Of a DNA stretch of 64,000 nucleotides, positions 36,751-46,317 are shown in pieces; position 1 is the first letter of the stretch, and the number at the start of each line of letters is the position of its first letter. A model generated the notes under the pieces. It saw only the letters and a list, made by a program, of their open reading frames with translations. It was not told where the DNA came from and searched no databases. The DNA comes from Neoroseomonas alkaliterrae (GTDB lineage: Bacteria > Pseudomonadota > Alphaproteobacteria > Acetobacterales > Acetobacteraceae). Both the position numbers and the translations under genes were made by a program. The stretch spans positions 124,001 to 188,000 of the forward strand of contig NZ_JACIJE010000008.1 of assembly GCF_014199195.1 (NCBI RefSeq), written 5' to 3'.

Positions 36751-36819
36751 GCTTCCTGCCTCATTCGCCGCCGGGCAAGGCGGCCGCATGCCGGTGCCCG
36801 GGCGGAACCGCGCGAGCGC

Positions 36820-37218
36820 TCACGCGCCCTTGTCCGCCTTGGGCCAGTCTATCCGCGGCTCGGCCCGGCGCGCGGCGCGTTCGGGGCGGGCGGCGGGCGG
36901 CGGCACCGGCGGGACGAGCCGGGGCTCGGCCTCGGGCGCGCGGGCGGCGGCGCGCGGGATGTAGTCCTCGTCCATCGTCGCGCGCGCCGGCGGCGCCGCG
37001 GCGGGCGCCTGGCGGAGCAGGGCGCGGATGTCGCCGCGCAGGTCGGCGAGTTCCGCCTCCACCGCCTCAAGCCGCGACTTCACGCCGAACACGGCGAAGG
37101 GCATGGCGAGGAAGGCGAGGAGCGTCACCGCGATCGCCGCCAGCAGCACCAGCCCCACCCAGGAGGGCAGGCCGGGGATGGTCAGCCGCGCGACCAGCCC
37201 CTCGAGGATGTCAGCCAC
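36820..37218 (-). CDS. Membrane-anchored coiled-coil protein of unknown function
   Basis: A 132-residue protein with one N-terminal membrane segment ([24 protein letters not shown], about 21-44). A short coiled coil follows ([21 protein letters not shown], about 48-68), then a Pro/Ala/Arg-rich tail. I know no named family. It overlaps the end of moaA by 8 bases and lies upstream of the nitrilase on the same strand, so it is probably part of that series. The tail is expected to be cytoplasmic. Confidence 0.65.
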   Translation of the reverse strand: MADILEGLVARLTIPGLPSWVGLVLLAAIAVTLLAFLAMPFAVFGVKSRLEAVEAELADLRGDIRALLRQAPAAAPPARATMDEDYIPRAAARAPEAEPRLVPPVPPPAARPERAARRAEPRIDWPKADKGA

Positions 37219-38233
37219 CTGTCAGGCTCATGTGGCGCGCCACGGCGGGGCGGTTGCGGCGCCGGTCGATCACGAAGTCGTGGCCCCTGGGCTTGCGCGC
37301 GATGGCGTCGCGGATGGCCTGCGCGAGGCCCGCATCGTCAACCGAGGGGTCGCGCAGCAATTCGCGGAACTCCGCCGCATCGTCCTGGCCGAGGCACATG
37401 TAGAGCGTGCCGGTGCAGGTCAGGCGCACGCGGTTGCAGGATTCGCAGAAATTGTGGGTCATCGGCGTGATGAAGCCGATGCGCCGGCCCGTCTCCTTCA
37501 CCGTCACGTAGCGGGCGGGGCCGCCGGTGCGGTAGTCCGTATCCTCGAGCGTCCAGGTGCGGCGCAGGCGCGAGCGGACCAGCGAGAGCGGCAGATACTG
37601 GTCGGTGCGGTCTCCGCTGATCTCGCCCATCGGCATGGTCTCGATCAGGCAGAGGTCGAAGCCGTGCTCGCCGCACCAGGCGACCATGCGGTCGAACTCG
37701 CCCTCGTTCACGCCCTTGAGCGCGACGGCGTTGATCTTGATGGCGAGGCCGGCGGCCTTGGCGGCGAAGATGCCATCCAGCGTCTGCTCGATCCTTCCCC
37801 AGCGGGTCACGGCGGCGAAGGTGGCGGGGTCCAGCGTGTCGAGCGAGACGTTGATGCGCCGCACGCCGGCGGCGAAGAGATCCTCCGCCATCCGCGTCAG
37901 TTGCGTGCCGTTGGTGGTGAGGGTGAGCTCGCGCAGCCCGCCTTCGCCGATCCGCGCGCCGAGGGAGCGCACCAGCGCCATCACCCCCTTGCGCACCAGC
38001 GGCTCCCCGCCCGTCAGCCGGATCTTGTCGGTCCCGAGCGCGATGAAGGCGCCGCAGAGCCGGTCCAGCTCCTCGAGCGTCAGGATGTCCTTCTTCGGCA
38101 GGAAGGTCATGTCCTCCGCCATGCAATAGACGCAGCGGAGGTCGCAGCGGTCGGTGACCGAGACGCGCAGATAGGTGACGGCCCGGCCGAAGGGGTCGGT
38201 CAGCCCGGCCTGGGAGGGATCGGTGGCCTGCAT
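37211..38233 (-). CDS. moaA: GTP 3',8-cyclase (molybdenum cofactor biosynthesis)
   Basis: This radical-SAM enzyme makes the first intermediate of molybdenum cofactor from GTP. The 340-residue protein carries the N-terminal cluster motif CDLRCVYC (C30, C34, C37) and the C-terminal second cluster motif with [15 protein letters not shown] and a later Cys, a CX2CX13C spacing. It ends in Gly-Gly, as required for activity in Moa[11 protein letters not shown] is the radical-SAM GGE region. moaC is not adjacent. Confidence 0.96.
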   Translation of the reverse strand: MQATDPSQAGLTDPFGRAVTYLRVSVTDRCDLRCVYCMAEDMTFLPKKDILTLEELDRLCGAFIALGTDKIRLTGGEPLVRKGVMALVRSLGARIGEGGLRELTLTTNGTQLTRMAEDLFAAGVRRINVSLDTLDPATFAAVTRWGRIEQTLDGIFAAKAAGLAIKINAVALKGVNEGEFDRMVAWCGEHGFDLCLIETMPMGEISGDRTDQYLPLSLVRSRLRRTWTLEDTDYRTGGPARYVTVKETGRRIGFITPMTHNFCESCNRVRLTCTGTLYMCLGQDDAAEFRELLRDPSVDDAGLAQAIRDAIARKPRGHDFVIDRRRNRPAVARHMSLTGG

Positions 38234-38299
38234 GGAAGGCGATTTGGGGCCGGAGGGGCCGGCCCCGCAAGCCCCAATCCGCGCCCCCTTCCGCCGCCC

Positions 38300-39055
38300 T
38301 CAGCCGAACAGCGCGAGGCCCCCCGCGGCCAGCAGCACCCCCATGGCGAAGGGCCGGTAGAGCCGGTCCGGCACCACCCGGAACAGCCGCACGCCGACCG
38401 GCACCGACAGCGCCATCACCGGCAGCAGGACCGCGAGCCGCAGCAGCACCGGCAGGTCGATCAGGCCCCCGAGCGCGGGCGGGATCACCGAGACGATGGC
38501 GATGGTGGCGAAGAACAGGATCAGGTTGGCGCGGTGCCGCTTCGCCTCCTCGAGCCCGGCGAGAAGGTAGAGGATGACGGGCGGGCCGCTCATGCCCGTG
38601 GAGCCCTTCAGCAGCCCCGCCAGCGTGCCGACGAGGATGTTGAGCGGCAGCGGCCGGGAGCCCCGGTAGCGCCAGCCGGACATCAGCAGCAGCCCGAAGA
38701 CGAGCACGAAGCCGCCGATGAAGCGGCGCAGCAGGTCGTCGTCGGCGGTCAGCAGGATCCAGGCGCCGAAGGGTGTCGCGAGCGCCGCCGCGCCGCCGAG
38801 CGGCAGCACCACCCGCTTGTCGGCATCCTTGATGGCGCCGGGCAGGAGCTGCACCGAGACGAGCAGTTCCATCAGCAGCATCACCGGCACGCCGGCGCGC
38901 GGCCCCCAGAGCAGCGAATAGACCGGCGCGAGGATGACCGCCGTGCCGAAGCCCGAATAGCCGCGCATGACGCCGGCGATGGCGGTGGCGAGCACGGCCC
39001 CCAGCAATCGCCAGTCCGCGAGGACGGCTGAGGCCGCTTCAACCAGGGCGTTCAT
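38300..39055 (-). CDS. TauE/SafE-family membrane permease
   Basis: A 251-residue polytopic protein of the same family as the permease at 11266, again with paired half-repeats (GVMRGYSGFGTAVILAPVYSL and STGMSGPPVILYLL). These proteins move sulfite, sulfonates or other organic anions. The start overlaps the end of the DUF3553 gene by 4 bases (ATGA), so the two are translationally coupled. The sulfur-oxidation genes are 15 kb away and no functional link is evident. Confidence 0.82.
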   Translation of the reverse strand: MNALVEAASAVLADWRLLGAVLATAIAGVMRGYSGFGTAVILAPVYSLLWGPRAGVPVMLLMELLVSVQLLPGAIKDADKRVVLPLGGAAALATPFGAWILLTADDDLLRRFIGGFVLVFGLLLMSGWRYRGSRPLPLNILVGTLAGLLKGSTGMSGPPVILYLLAGLEEAKRHRANLILFFATIAIVSVIPPALGGLIDLPVLLRLAVLLPVMALSVPVGVRLFRVVPDRLYRPFAMGVLLAAGGLALFG

Positions 39056-39237
39056 CCGCGGCGGTCATCCCCGTCCTGCACCTCGAGTTCGGCGACGGCG
39101 GCGTTGATCAGCACCTTGCCGGCATGCTCGAAATTGACGGTGATTCGATCGCCGATGACGGACTGGACCTGGCCGGTGCCCCAATCGGGTCGCGAGGGAA
39201 GGCGCACGCGCATGCCTGGTTCGATGGTGCCGGTCAC
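39052..39237 (-). CDS. DUF3553 small protein
   Basis: A 61-residue protein matching the DUF3553 pattern: PGMRVRLPSRPDWGTGQVQS followed by RITVNFEHAGKVLI. The fold is probably an SH3-like barrel similar to CarD/Mfd-type or UvrD-tail domains, suggesting contact with RNA polymerase or DNA-repair helicases; that is inference. It is coupled to the TauE gene by a 4-base overlap and divergent from chpT, with 51 bases between the starts. Confidence 0.78.
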   Translation of the reverse strand: MTGTIEPGMRVRLPSRPDWGTGQVQSVIGDRITVNFEHAGKVLINAAVAELEVQDGDDRRG

Positions 39238-39288
39238 GGGCTCCGCGCCAATGTGGTGTCAACACTGCAGAGGATACCGTCCGCGGCC

Positions 39289-39936
39289 ATGATGCAAGGG
39301 ATGCCCCGGGCGATGCCGTCCGAAACGCCGCCGGCCGAACTCCGTCTCGCGCGCCTCGTGGGGCTGCGCCTCTGCCACGACCTCGGCGGCGTGGTCGGGA
39401 CCATCGGTAATGCGCTCGACATGATGGAAGGGCCGGGTTCCGAGGCGGCGACGCTCGCGCAGGACGCGGCCGAGGTGCTGCGCCGCCGGCTCGTGCTGTG
39501 GCGCGCGCTGCTCGGCGGCCAGGGCGAGACGAGCCTCGCCGCCTGCCTCGCGCTGCTCGAGGGCCAGCTCGCCGGCGGGCGCGCGCGCGCCGATGCCGCG
39601 GCGCTCGACCCCGGGCTGATGCTGCCCGAGGAGCGGGTGCCGGTGCTGCTGGCCGCGATGCTCGTGGCCGGCGATTCGCTGCCGCGCGGGGGCCAGGTGC
39701 GCCTGGGCGGGGATCCGCGCCGGGAATTCGCGATCTGGCCCGAGGGGCAGCGCGCCGCCTGGCCGCCGAGCCTGCTCGGCGCGCTGGCCGGCGGGCCGTT
39801 GCCGGAGGAGCCGATCGGCCGCGACGTGATGGTGGTCTGGCTGGTCAGCGTCGCCGCGGCGGCGCGCATGCGGCTGAGCCTCGCCCTGCCGCCCGGGGAG
39901 GCCGCCGGGCCGCTGCTGCTCGCCCTCGCGCCCTGA
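39289..39936 (+). CDS. chpT: Histidine phosphotransferase ChpT-like
   Basis: A 215-residue protein with the ChpT-family DHp segment LVGLRLCHDLGGVVGTIGNALDMM, where the His of CHDLGG is the phosphorylated residue. A degenerate ATPase-like domain without nucleotide motifs follows. In Caulobacter, ChpT relays phosphate from the hybrid kinase CckA to CtrA and CpdR. Here ctrA lies 6 kb downstream, with the che cluster between. ATGs occur at 39289, 39292 and 39301; the first is used. The C-terminal half is more diverged than the DHp part. Confidence 0.83.
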   Translation: MMQGMPRAMPSETPPAELRLARLVGLRLCHDLGGVVGTIGNALDMMEGPGSEAATLAQDAAEVLRRRLVLWRALLGGQGETSLAACLALLEGQLAGGRARADAAALDPGLMLPEERVPVLLAAMLVAGDSLPRGGQVRLGGDPRREFAIWPEGQRAAWPPSLLGALAGGPLPEEPIGRDVMVVWLVSVAAAARMRLSLALPPGEAAGPLLLALAP

Positions 39937-40006
39937 GCCTTCGGCGCTTTACCGATTCTTCGGCGCCCGCCGTGCAGGGTGCAGCCCGCGACGTGCGAGG
40001 GCTGCC

Positions 40007-42604
40007 ATGGACGACCTGCTGGCCGACTTCCTGACCGAGACGCATGAGGGGCTGACGGCCCTCGATTCCGCGCTGGTGCGGCTCGAGCGCGCGCCTGACG
40101 ACCAGCCGACCCTCTCCGAGGTCTTCCGCCTCGTGCACACCATCAAGGGCACCTGCGGCTTTCTCGGCCTCTCGCGGCTGGAGGCGGTGGCCCATGCGGC
40201 GGAGAACGTGCTCGGCCGCTACCGCGACGGCACGCTGCCGGTCACGCCGGCGGGCATCACGCTGATCCTCTCCGCCCTCGACCGCGTGAAGGAGATCGTG
40301 GCGGGGCTGGAGGCGACCGGGGCCGAGCCGGCGGGCGACGACACGGCGCTGATCGGCGCGCTGGATGCCGCGGCCGACGGCCAGGATGCTCCGGCAGCCG
40401 CCGCGGCGCCGGCCGCCCCTGCCGCGCAGGGGCGGGCAGGGCCGGAAGCCCCGGCGCCCGAGCCCCCCGCGGCTGCGCGCCCATCGGCCGAGGCGGCGCA
40501 GCATGCCCCGGCCGCGCCGCCGCCCGACCCGGCCGCCGAGGCCTCCGCCGGCGCGGCGAACGCGCCGCAGACGATCCGCGTCGCGGTGGACGTGCTCGAG
40601 GATCTGATGACCCTGGTCAGCGAGCTGGTGCTGACGCGCAACCAGCTCCTGCAGCTTGCGCGCGCCGGCGGGGCGGATGCCTTCGCGGTGCCGCTGCAGC
40701 GGCTCTCGCACATCACCTCCGACCTGCAGGAGGGGGTGATGAAGACCCGCATGCAGCCGATCGGCAATGCCTGGGCGAAGCTGCCGCGGCTGGTGCGCGA
40801 CCTCTCGCACGAGCTCGGCAAGAAGATCGAGCTCGAGATGCGCGGCGCGCAGACCGAGCTCGACCGCCAGGTGCTCGAACTCATCCGCGACCCGCTGACG
40901 CACATGGTCCGCAACTCGGCCGACCACGGGCTGGAGCCGCCGGCCGAGCGCCGGGCCGCCGGCAAGCCCGAGACCGGGCGGATCATCCTCAACGCCTATC
41001 ACGAGGGCGGGCACATCATCATCGAGATCGGCGACGACGGCCGCGGCCTGCCGGTGGGCAGGATCCGCGCCAAGGCGCTGGCCAACGGCCTCGCCACCGA
41101 GGCCGAACTCGCCCAGATGAGCGAGCGCGAGGTGCTGCGCTTCATCTTCGCCCCCGGCTTCTCGACCGCGCAGCAGGTCACCGCCGTCTCGGGGCGCGGC
41201 GTCGGGATGGACGTGGTCAAGACCAACATCGAGAAGATCGGCGGCACGGTCGAGCTGGCCTCGAAGGAGGGGCGCGGCACAACCTTCACCATCAAGATCC
41301 CGCTCACCCTCGCCATCGCCGCGGCGCTGATCGTCGAGGCGGGCGGGGAACGCTTCGCGCTGCCGCAGATCGGCGTGGTCGAGCTGGTGCGCGTCGGGTC
41401 GAACCAGGAGGGCGCGCCGCGCATCGAGCGCATCAAGGACGCGCCGGTGCTGCGCCTGCGCGACCGGCTGCTGCCGCTGGTCTCGCTGGCCGGCCTGCTG
41501 CGCCTCGAGCCCGCGAGCCGGGAGGAGGGCTTCGTCGCGGTGATGCAGGTGGGCGGTCAGGTCTTCGGCATCATCCTCGACCGCGTCTTCGACACCGAGG
41601 AGATCGTGGTGAAGCCCGTCGCGCCGATCCTGCGCCACGTCACCATGTTCAGCGGCAACACCATCCTCGGCGATGGCAGCGTCATCATGATCCTCGACCC
41701 CAACGGCATCGCGCGCGCGGCCGGGGTCGGCCTCGACCAGGGCGCGGAGGAGGGGCGCGGCGGCGTGCCGGCAGCCGGCGGCATGAGTTCCTCGGCCAGC
41801 ACCTCGCTGCTGCTGTTCCGCGCCGGGGAGGGCGGGGCGAAGGCGGTGCCGCTCGGCCTCGTCGCGCGGCTGGAGGATATCCCCGGCGAGCGCATCGAGA
41901 TGGCCGGCACCACCCCGGTGGTGCAGTACCGCGGCGGGCTGATGCCGCTGGTGCCGCTGATGCCCGGCTGGGTGCCGCCCGAGGGCGCGGCCCGACAGCC
42001 CGTTCTCGTCTTCACCGAGAACGACCGCGCCATGGGCCTCGTGGTCGAGGAGATCCTCGACGTGCTGGACGAGCGGCTGGTGCTCCAGGAGGGGTCGGGC
42101 CGGCCCGGCTACATCGGCAGCGCGGTCATCGCCGGGCGGGTGACGGAGGTGGTGGACACCGCCTACTGGCTGGCCCAGGCGGGCGAGGACTGGTTCCGCC
42201 CGGCGCGCGCGGCCAGCCCCGCCATGCGCCCGCGCCTGCTGCTGGTCGAGGACAGCGCCTTCTTCCGCCATCTGGTGGTGCCTGCGCTGTCGGCGGCGGG
42301 CTACGAGGTGACGGCGGTGGATGGCGCGGCCGCGGCGCTGCGCCTGCGCGACGACGGCGCCGCCTTCGAGGCGGTGATCTCCGACATCGAGATGCCGGAG
42401 ATGGACGGCATCGCCTTCGCCCAGGCGCTGCGCGCCGGCGGCGCCTGGGCGGAGGTGCCGCTGATCGCGCTCTCCGCCCGCGCCGAGCCGGCCGATGTCG
42501 CGCGCGGGCGCGATGCCGGCTTCACCGACTATGTCGCGAAATACGACCGTGAGGCGCTGCTGCAGTCGCTGCGCGACTGCCTGACGGCGCGCCAGGCCGC
42601 CTGA
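40007..42604 (+). CDS. cheA: Chemotaxis hybrid histidine kinase CheA with receiver domain
   Basis: An 865-residue kinase for chemotaxis-like signalling. Domains in order: HPt (H44 in RLVHTIKG), a Pro/Ala linker at about 120-190 with no recognisable P2 domain, dimerisation helix pair, ATPase with MVRNSADHG, GDDGRGLPVG and GRGVGMDVVK, a CheW domain (about 445-570), a second CheW-like domain (about 600-715) and a C-terminal receiver with phospho-acceptor Asp in ISDIEMPEMDG. The extra CheW domain and receiver are typical of alternative-function and alphaproteobacterial systems. It is the first gene of cheAWYBR; no chemoreceptor is present. Confidence 0.95.
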   Translation: MDDLLADFLTETHEGLTALDSALVRLERAPDDQPTLSEVFRLVHTIKGTCGFLGLSRLEAVAHAAENVLGRYRDGTLPVTPAGITLILSALDRVKEIVAGLEATGAEPAGDDTALIGALDAAADGQDAPAAAAAPAAPAAQGRAGPEAPAPEPPAAARPSAEAAQHAPAAPPPDPAAEASAGAANAPQTIRVAVDVLEDLMTLVSELVLTRNQLLQLARAGGADAFAVPLQRLSHITSDLQEGVMKTRMQPIGNAWAKLPRLVRDLSHELGKKIELEMRGAQTELDRQVLELIRDPLTHMVRNSADHGLEPPAERRAAGKPETGRIILNAYHEGGHIIIEIGDDGRGLPVGRIRAKALANGLATEAELAQMSEREVLRFIFAPGFSTAQQVTAVSGRGVGMDVVKTNIEKIGGTVELASKEGRGTTFTIKIPLTLAIAAALIVEAGGERFALPQIGVVELVRVGSNQEGAPRIERIKDAPVLRLRDRLLPLVSLAGLLRLEPASREEGFVAVMQVGGQVFGIILDRVFDTEEIVVKPVAPILRHVTMFSGNTILGDGSVIMILDPNGIARAAGVGLDQGAEEGRGGVPAAGGMSSSASTSLLLFRAGEGGAKAVPLGLVARLEDIPGERIEMAGTTPVVQYRGGLMPLVPLMPGWVPPEGAARQPVLVFTENDRAMGLVVEEILDVLDERLVLQEGSGRPGYIGSAVIAGRVTEVVDTAYWLAQAGEDWFRPARAASPAMRPRLLLVEDSAFFRHLVVPALSAAGYEVTAVDGAAAALRLRDDGAAFEAVISDIEMPEMDGIAFAQALRAGGAWAEVPLIALSARAEPADVARGRDAGFTDYVAKYDREALLQSLRDCLTARQAA

Positions 42605-42623
42605 GGGAGCGCGGAGGATGCAG

Positions 42624-43100
42624 ATGATCGCAGCGGAAGCGGCGGCGCGGCCGGCCGCGCTCGCGCCGGGCGTGCGGGAGGAGGCGGTCTTCCTGACGCT
42701 GACCGTCGCGGGCCAGTGGTGCGCGGTGCCGGTGCTCGCGGTGCGCGACGTGCTCGGGCCGCATGCCATCACGCGCATCCCTCTGGCGCCGCCCGATGTG
42801 GCGGGCAGCCTGAACCTGCGCGGACGGATCGTGACCGCGCTCGACCTGCGCCGGCGCCTCGGCCTGCCGCCGCGCGAGACGCAGGCGCAGGCCATGAGCG
42901 TCGTCGTCGAGCAGGGCGGCGAGCTCTACGCGCTGCTGGTGGACCAGGTGGGCGAGGTGATGGCCCTGCCCGCCGAGGGCTTCGCGCCGCATCCGCCGAC
43001 GCTCGATGCGCTGTGGCGGGACGTGTCCACGGGCGTGCACCGGCAGGAGGACCGGCTGGTCATCGTGCTCGATGTCGCCCGCGTCCTGGCGATCGGCTGA
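42624..43100 (+). CDS. cheW: Chemotaxis coupling protein CheW
   Basis: A 158-residue scaffold that connects receptors to CheA. CheW-domain features include LTVAGQWCAVPVLAVRDVLG, the SLNLRGRIVTALDLRRRLG segment and LVDQVGEVMALP. GGAGG at 42613-42617 abuts the first ATG (42618) with no spacing, so the ATG at 42624, six bases further on, is the better start. It follows cheA after 19 bases. Confidence 0.92.
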   Translation: MIAAEAAARPAALAPGVREEAVFLTLTVAGQWCAVPVLAVRDVLGPHAITRIPLAPPDVAGSLNLRGRIVTALDLRRRLGLPPRETQAQAMSVVVEQGGELYALLVDQVGEVMALPAEGFAPHPPTLDALWRDVSTGVHRQEDRLVIVLDVARVLAIG

Positions 43101-43110
43101 GGGCGCGGCG

Positions 43111-43490
<380 letters not shown>

Positions 43491-43494
<4 letters not shown>

Positions 43495-44585
43495 GCCTTC
43501 CGCCCGCCTCCGCCGCGGAGGAGGTGCGCGTGATGCTCTGCGACGACAGCGCGACGGCGCGCGCCGTGCTCGCGCGGCTGCTGGAGTCGGAGCCCGGCAT
43601 CCGCGTGGTGCATCGCGCGGCGGACGGGCGGCAGGCCATCGAGGCGCTGGCGACGGCGCGGCCCGATGTCGTGCTGCTCGACCTCGAGATGCCCGTGATG
43701 GACGGCATGACGGCGCTGCCGCTGATCCTGAAGGCGGCGCCGCGCGCGGCGGTGATCGTCGCCTCGGCGCTGACCCAGCGCGGGGCGCGCGAGGCGATCG
43801 CGGCGCTGGCCGCCGGCGCGGCGGACTACGTGCCGAAGCCGCAGGGCGCGGCGGGCGGCGCGGCGGACCCCGCCTTCCGGGCCGAGCTCATCGCCAAGGT
43901 GCGCGGCTGGGCGCGCAAGAAGCGGCAGGACGCGGGCACGCCGCGCCCCGGGTCGGTCGCACCACCCGCCCCGGCCGCGCGCATCGCGCCGCCGAAACGC
44001 CGGCCGCTGCTGGTGGCGGTCGGCTGCTCCACCGGCGGGCCCCAGGCGCTGGCCGAACTCGTGGCGCGGCTGCCGCGCCTGCCCGTCCCGATGGTGGTGG
44101 TGCAGCACATGCCCGCGGGCTTCACCGCGATGCTCGCCGAGCATCTCGACCGGCAGGGCGCGCTGCGCTGCGCCGAGGCCCGGGACGGGGAGGCGCTGGC
44201 CGCGGGCCGCATCCACCTCGCCCCGGGCGATCGCCACCTGCTGGTGGAGGCCGAGCCGGGGGGCGGCCTGCGCGCGCGCCTGACCAGCGACCCGCCGGTG
44301 AATTTCTGCCGCCCTGCGGTGGACCCCATGCTGCGCAGCGCCGTCGCGGCGACCGGCGGGCGCGTTCTCGCGGTGATCCTGACCGGCATGGGCCATGACG
44401 GGCTGGAAGGCTGCCGCGCGGTCGCCGCCGCGGGCGGCCAAGTGCTGGCCCAGGACGAGGCGAGTTCCGTGGTCTGGGGCATGCCCGGCGCGGTGGCCCG
44501 GGCGGGCCTGCCCGCGCTGCTGGCCCCGCCCGCCGCGCTCGCCGAACGCATCGCCGCGCTGGCGGCCGAGAGGGTCATCGCATGA
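43491..44585 (+). CDS. cheB: Chemoreceptor glutamate methylesterase CheB
   Basis: This enzyme demethylates and deamidates chemoreceptors during adaptation. The 364 residues contain an N-terminal receiver (D64 in VLLDLEMPVMDG), a Lys/Ala/Pro linker and the esterase domain. The catalytic triad is Ser in GCSTGGPQAL, His in VVQHMPAGF and Asp in GMGHDGLEG. It overlaps cheY and cheR by 4 bases at both ends. Confidence 0.96.
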
Positions 44586-45409
44586 CGCCGGAGAGCTTCA
44601 ACTATCTCGCCGGGCTCGTGAAGGCGCGCTCGGGCATCGTGCTCACCGCGGACAAGGGCTACATGCTCGAGACGCGGCTTGGCGCCATGCTGCGGCGCGA
44701 GGGGCTGGCCGGGCTCGATGCGCTGGCGCTGCGCCTGCGCGGCCCGCGGGCCGAGCCGCTGGTGGCCGAGATGGTGGAGGCGCTGACCACCAACGAATCC
44801 TCCTTCTTCCGCGATGGCAAGCCGTTCGAGCACCTCAAGCGCCTGCTGCCCAGGCTCGCCGCGGCACGGCCGCCGGGCCAGGCGATCCGCATCTGGTCGG
44901 CCGCGTGCTCCTCCGGGCAGGAGGCCTATTCGGTCGCGATGACCGTGGCCGACCTCGGAGCCGCGCTCGGCGGGCGGCGGGTCGAGATCCTGGGGACCGA
45001 CATCTCGCGCGAGATGCTCGACCGCGCGAAGGAGGGCGTCTTCACCCAGTTCGAGGTGCAGCGCGGCCTGCCCGTGCAGATGCTGGTGAAGCATTTCCGG
45101 CAGGAGGGCGGGCGATGGCGGGTCGCGCCCGAGCTGCGGGCGATGACGCGCTGGCAGGCCTTCAACCTGCTCGATGATCCGCGCGGACTTGGCCGCTTCG
45201 ACGTGATCTTCTGCCGCAACGTGCTGATCTACTTCGACGCGCCGACCAAGTCGCGCGTGCTGGCGGCGCTCGCGGGGCAACTGGCCCCGGACGGGGTGGT
45301 GTATCTGGGGGGCGCGGAGACCGTGCTCGGGCTGACCGAACGGCTGGTGCCCGTGAGCGGCGAGCGGGGGGTCTATGAGCCCGCCCGCCCGGCCGCCCGG
45401 GCGGGGTGA
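44582..45409 (+). CDS. cheR: Chemoreceptor methyltransferase CheR
   Basis: This SAM-dependent enzyme methylates chemoreceptor glutamates, opposing CheB. The 275-residue protein has the N-terminal helical domain (NYLAGLVKARSGIVL), the TTNESSFFRD segment, the SAM loop IWSAACSSGQEAYS and FDVIFCRNVLIYFD. It is the last gene of the che operon and is convergent with ctrA, 30 bases away. Receptors must be encoded elsewhere. Confidence 0.96.
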   Translation: MTPESFNYLAGLVKARSGIVLTADKGYMLETRLGAMLRREGLAGLDALALRLRGPRAEPLVAEMVEALTTNESSFFRDGKPFEHLKRLLPRLAAARPPGQAIRIWSAACSSGQEAYSVAMTVADLGAALGGRRVEILGTDISREMLDRAKEGVFTQFEVQRGLPVQMLVKHFRQEGGRWRVAPELRAMTRWQAFNLLDDPRGLGRFDVIFCRNVLIYFDAPTKSRVLAALAGQLAPDGVVYLGGAETVLGLTERLVPVSGERGVYEPARPAARAG

Positions 45410-45439
45410 GGGGTGCGCGGCGTTCGGCCTGCGCGCGGC

Positions 45440-46180
45440 TCAGGCCGCGTGCATGTCCATCGGCGCGGGGGCCGCGGGGGCCGGGTGCCAGGCGCTGCCG
45501 CGCATCGTCGCGGGGTCGCGCAGCACGTAGCCGCGGCCCCAGACCGTGCCGATCAGGTCGGTGGCCCCGGCCTGGGCCAGCTTCTTGCGCAGCTTGCAGA
45601 TGAAGACGTCGATGATCTTCACCTCGGGCTCGTCGATGCCGCCATAGAGGTGGTTGAGGAAGGCCTCCTTGGTCATCACCACGCCCTTGCGCAGCGCGAG
45701 CAGCTCCAGGATGGCGTATTCCTTGCCGGTCAGGTGGACGAGCCGGCCATCCACCGTCACCTCGCGCGAGCCGAGATTGATGGCGAGCGGGCCGATCTGC
45801 AGCGTCGGCTGGCTGAAGCCCTTGGCACGGCGCACGATGGCCTGGATGCGCGCGACCAGCTCCTGCTGGTCGAAGGGCTTGGTGATGAAGTCGTCGGCGC
45901 CCATGCCGAACACCTTCACCTTGGTCTGCGGCCGGGAGATGCCGGAGAGGATGAGCACCGGCGTCTCGATGCGCGCGGCGCGCAGGCGGCGGACCACCTC
46001 GGACCCGTCGATGTCCGGCAGCACGAGGTCGAGGATCATGATGTCGTAGTCGTAGAGGCGGGCGAGCTCGACCGCCTCCTCCCCCGTGTCCGCGCTGTCC
46101 ACGATCATGCCGGCCTGCCGGAGCATCATCGTGATGCCGCGCGCAGTTGTGAGATCATCTTCAACCAATAAGACGCGCAT
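45440..46180 (-). CDS. ctrA: Cell-cycle master response regulator CtrA
   Basis: An OmpR-type DNA-binding response regulator that governs cell-cycle, flagellar and chemotaxis genes in alphaproteobacteria. The 246 residues start [15 protein letters not shown], with phosphorylated D51 in [12 protein letters not shown], and the winged helix includes [17 protein letters not shown]. The sequence is nearly uninterrupted CtrA; it ends in HAA, resembling the Ala-Ala tail needed for ClpXP degradation in Caulobacter. A good sigma-70-like promoter and two GANTC methylation sites lie upstream. chpT, its likely phosphate donor, is 6 kb away. Confidence 0.97.
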   Translation of the reverse strand: MRVLLVEDDLTTARGITMMLRQAGMIVDSADTGEEAVELARLYDYDIMILDLVLPDIDGSEVVRRLRAARIETPVLILSGISRPQTKVKVFGMGADDFITKPFDQQELVARIQAIVRRAKGFSQPTLQIGPLAINLGSREVTVDGRLVHLTGKEYAILELLALRKGVVMTKEAFLNHLYGGIDEPEVKIIDVFICKLRKKLAQAGATDLIGTVWGRGYVLRDPATMRGSAWHPAPAAPAPMDMHAA

Positions 46181-46207
46181 TTTGGTGCCCTCTCGCTCGA
46201 CGGGCGT

Positions 46208-46235
46208 AGAATACCACTCAGGCGTGTATATTCAA
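46208..46235 (-). promoter_or_regulatory. ctrA promoter
   Basis: On the minus strand TTGAAT (46235-46230) and TATTCT (46213-46208) are 16 bases apart. Transcription would begin near 46201, about 20 bases before the ctrA ATG, with a GAGAGGG ribosome site in between. The region is strikingly A/T-rich for this genome. Confidence 0.65.
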
Positions 46236-46286
46236 GCGGATTTTCACCATACGTTCGCACCAAGAATGCGAAGGAAGGCGATTTTT

Positions 46287-46305
46287 GAGTCATTCCTAGA
46301 GAATC
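46287..46305. promoter_or_regulatory. Two GANTC (CcrM) sites upstream of ctrA
   Basis: GAGTC at 46287-46291 and GAATC at 46301-46305 lie 107-125 bases upstream of the ctrA start. GANTC is the CcrM methylation site, and its methylation state controls a ctrA promoter in Caulobacter. Here the sites lie well upstream of the best promoter, so direct overlap with RNA polymerase contacts applies only if a second promoter exists. Confidence 0.45.
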
Positions 46306-46317
46306 GAGACATTTTTA

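Noticed and set aside
46181-46317. CtrA autoregulatory box (TTAA-N7-TTAA) upstream of ctrA
   Set aside because: No TTAA half-site occurs in this region; only the sigma-70-like promoter and GANTC sites are reported.
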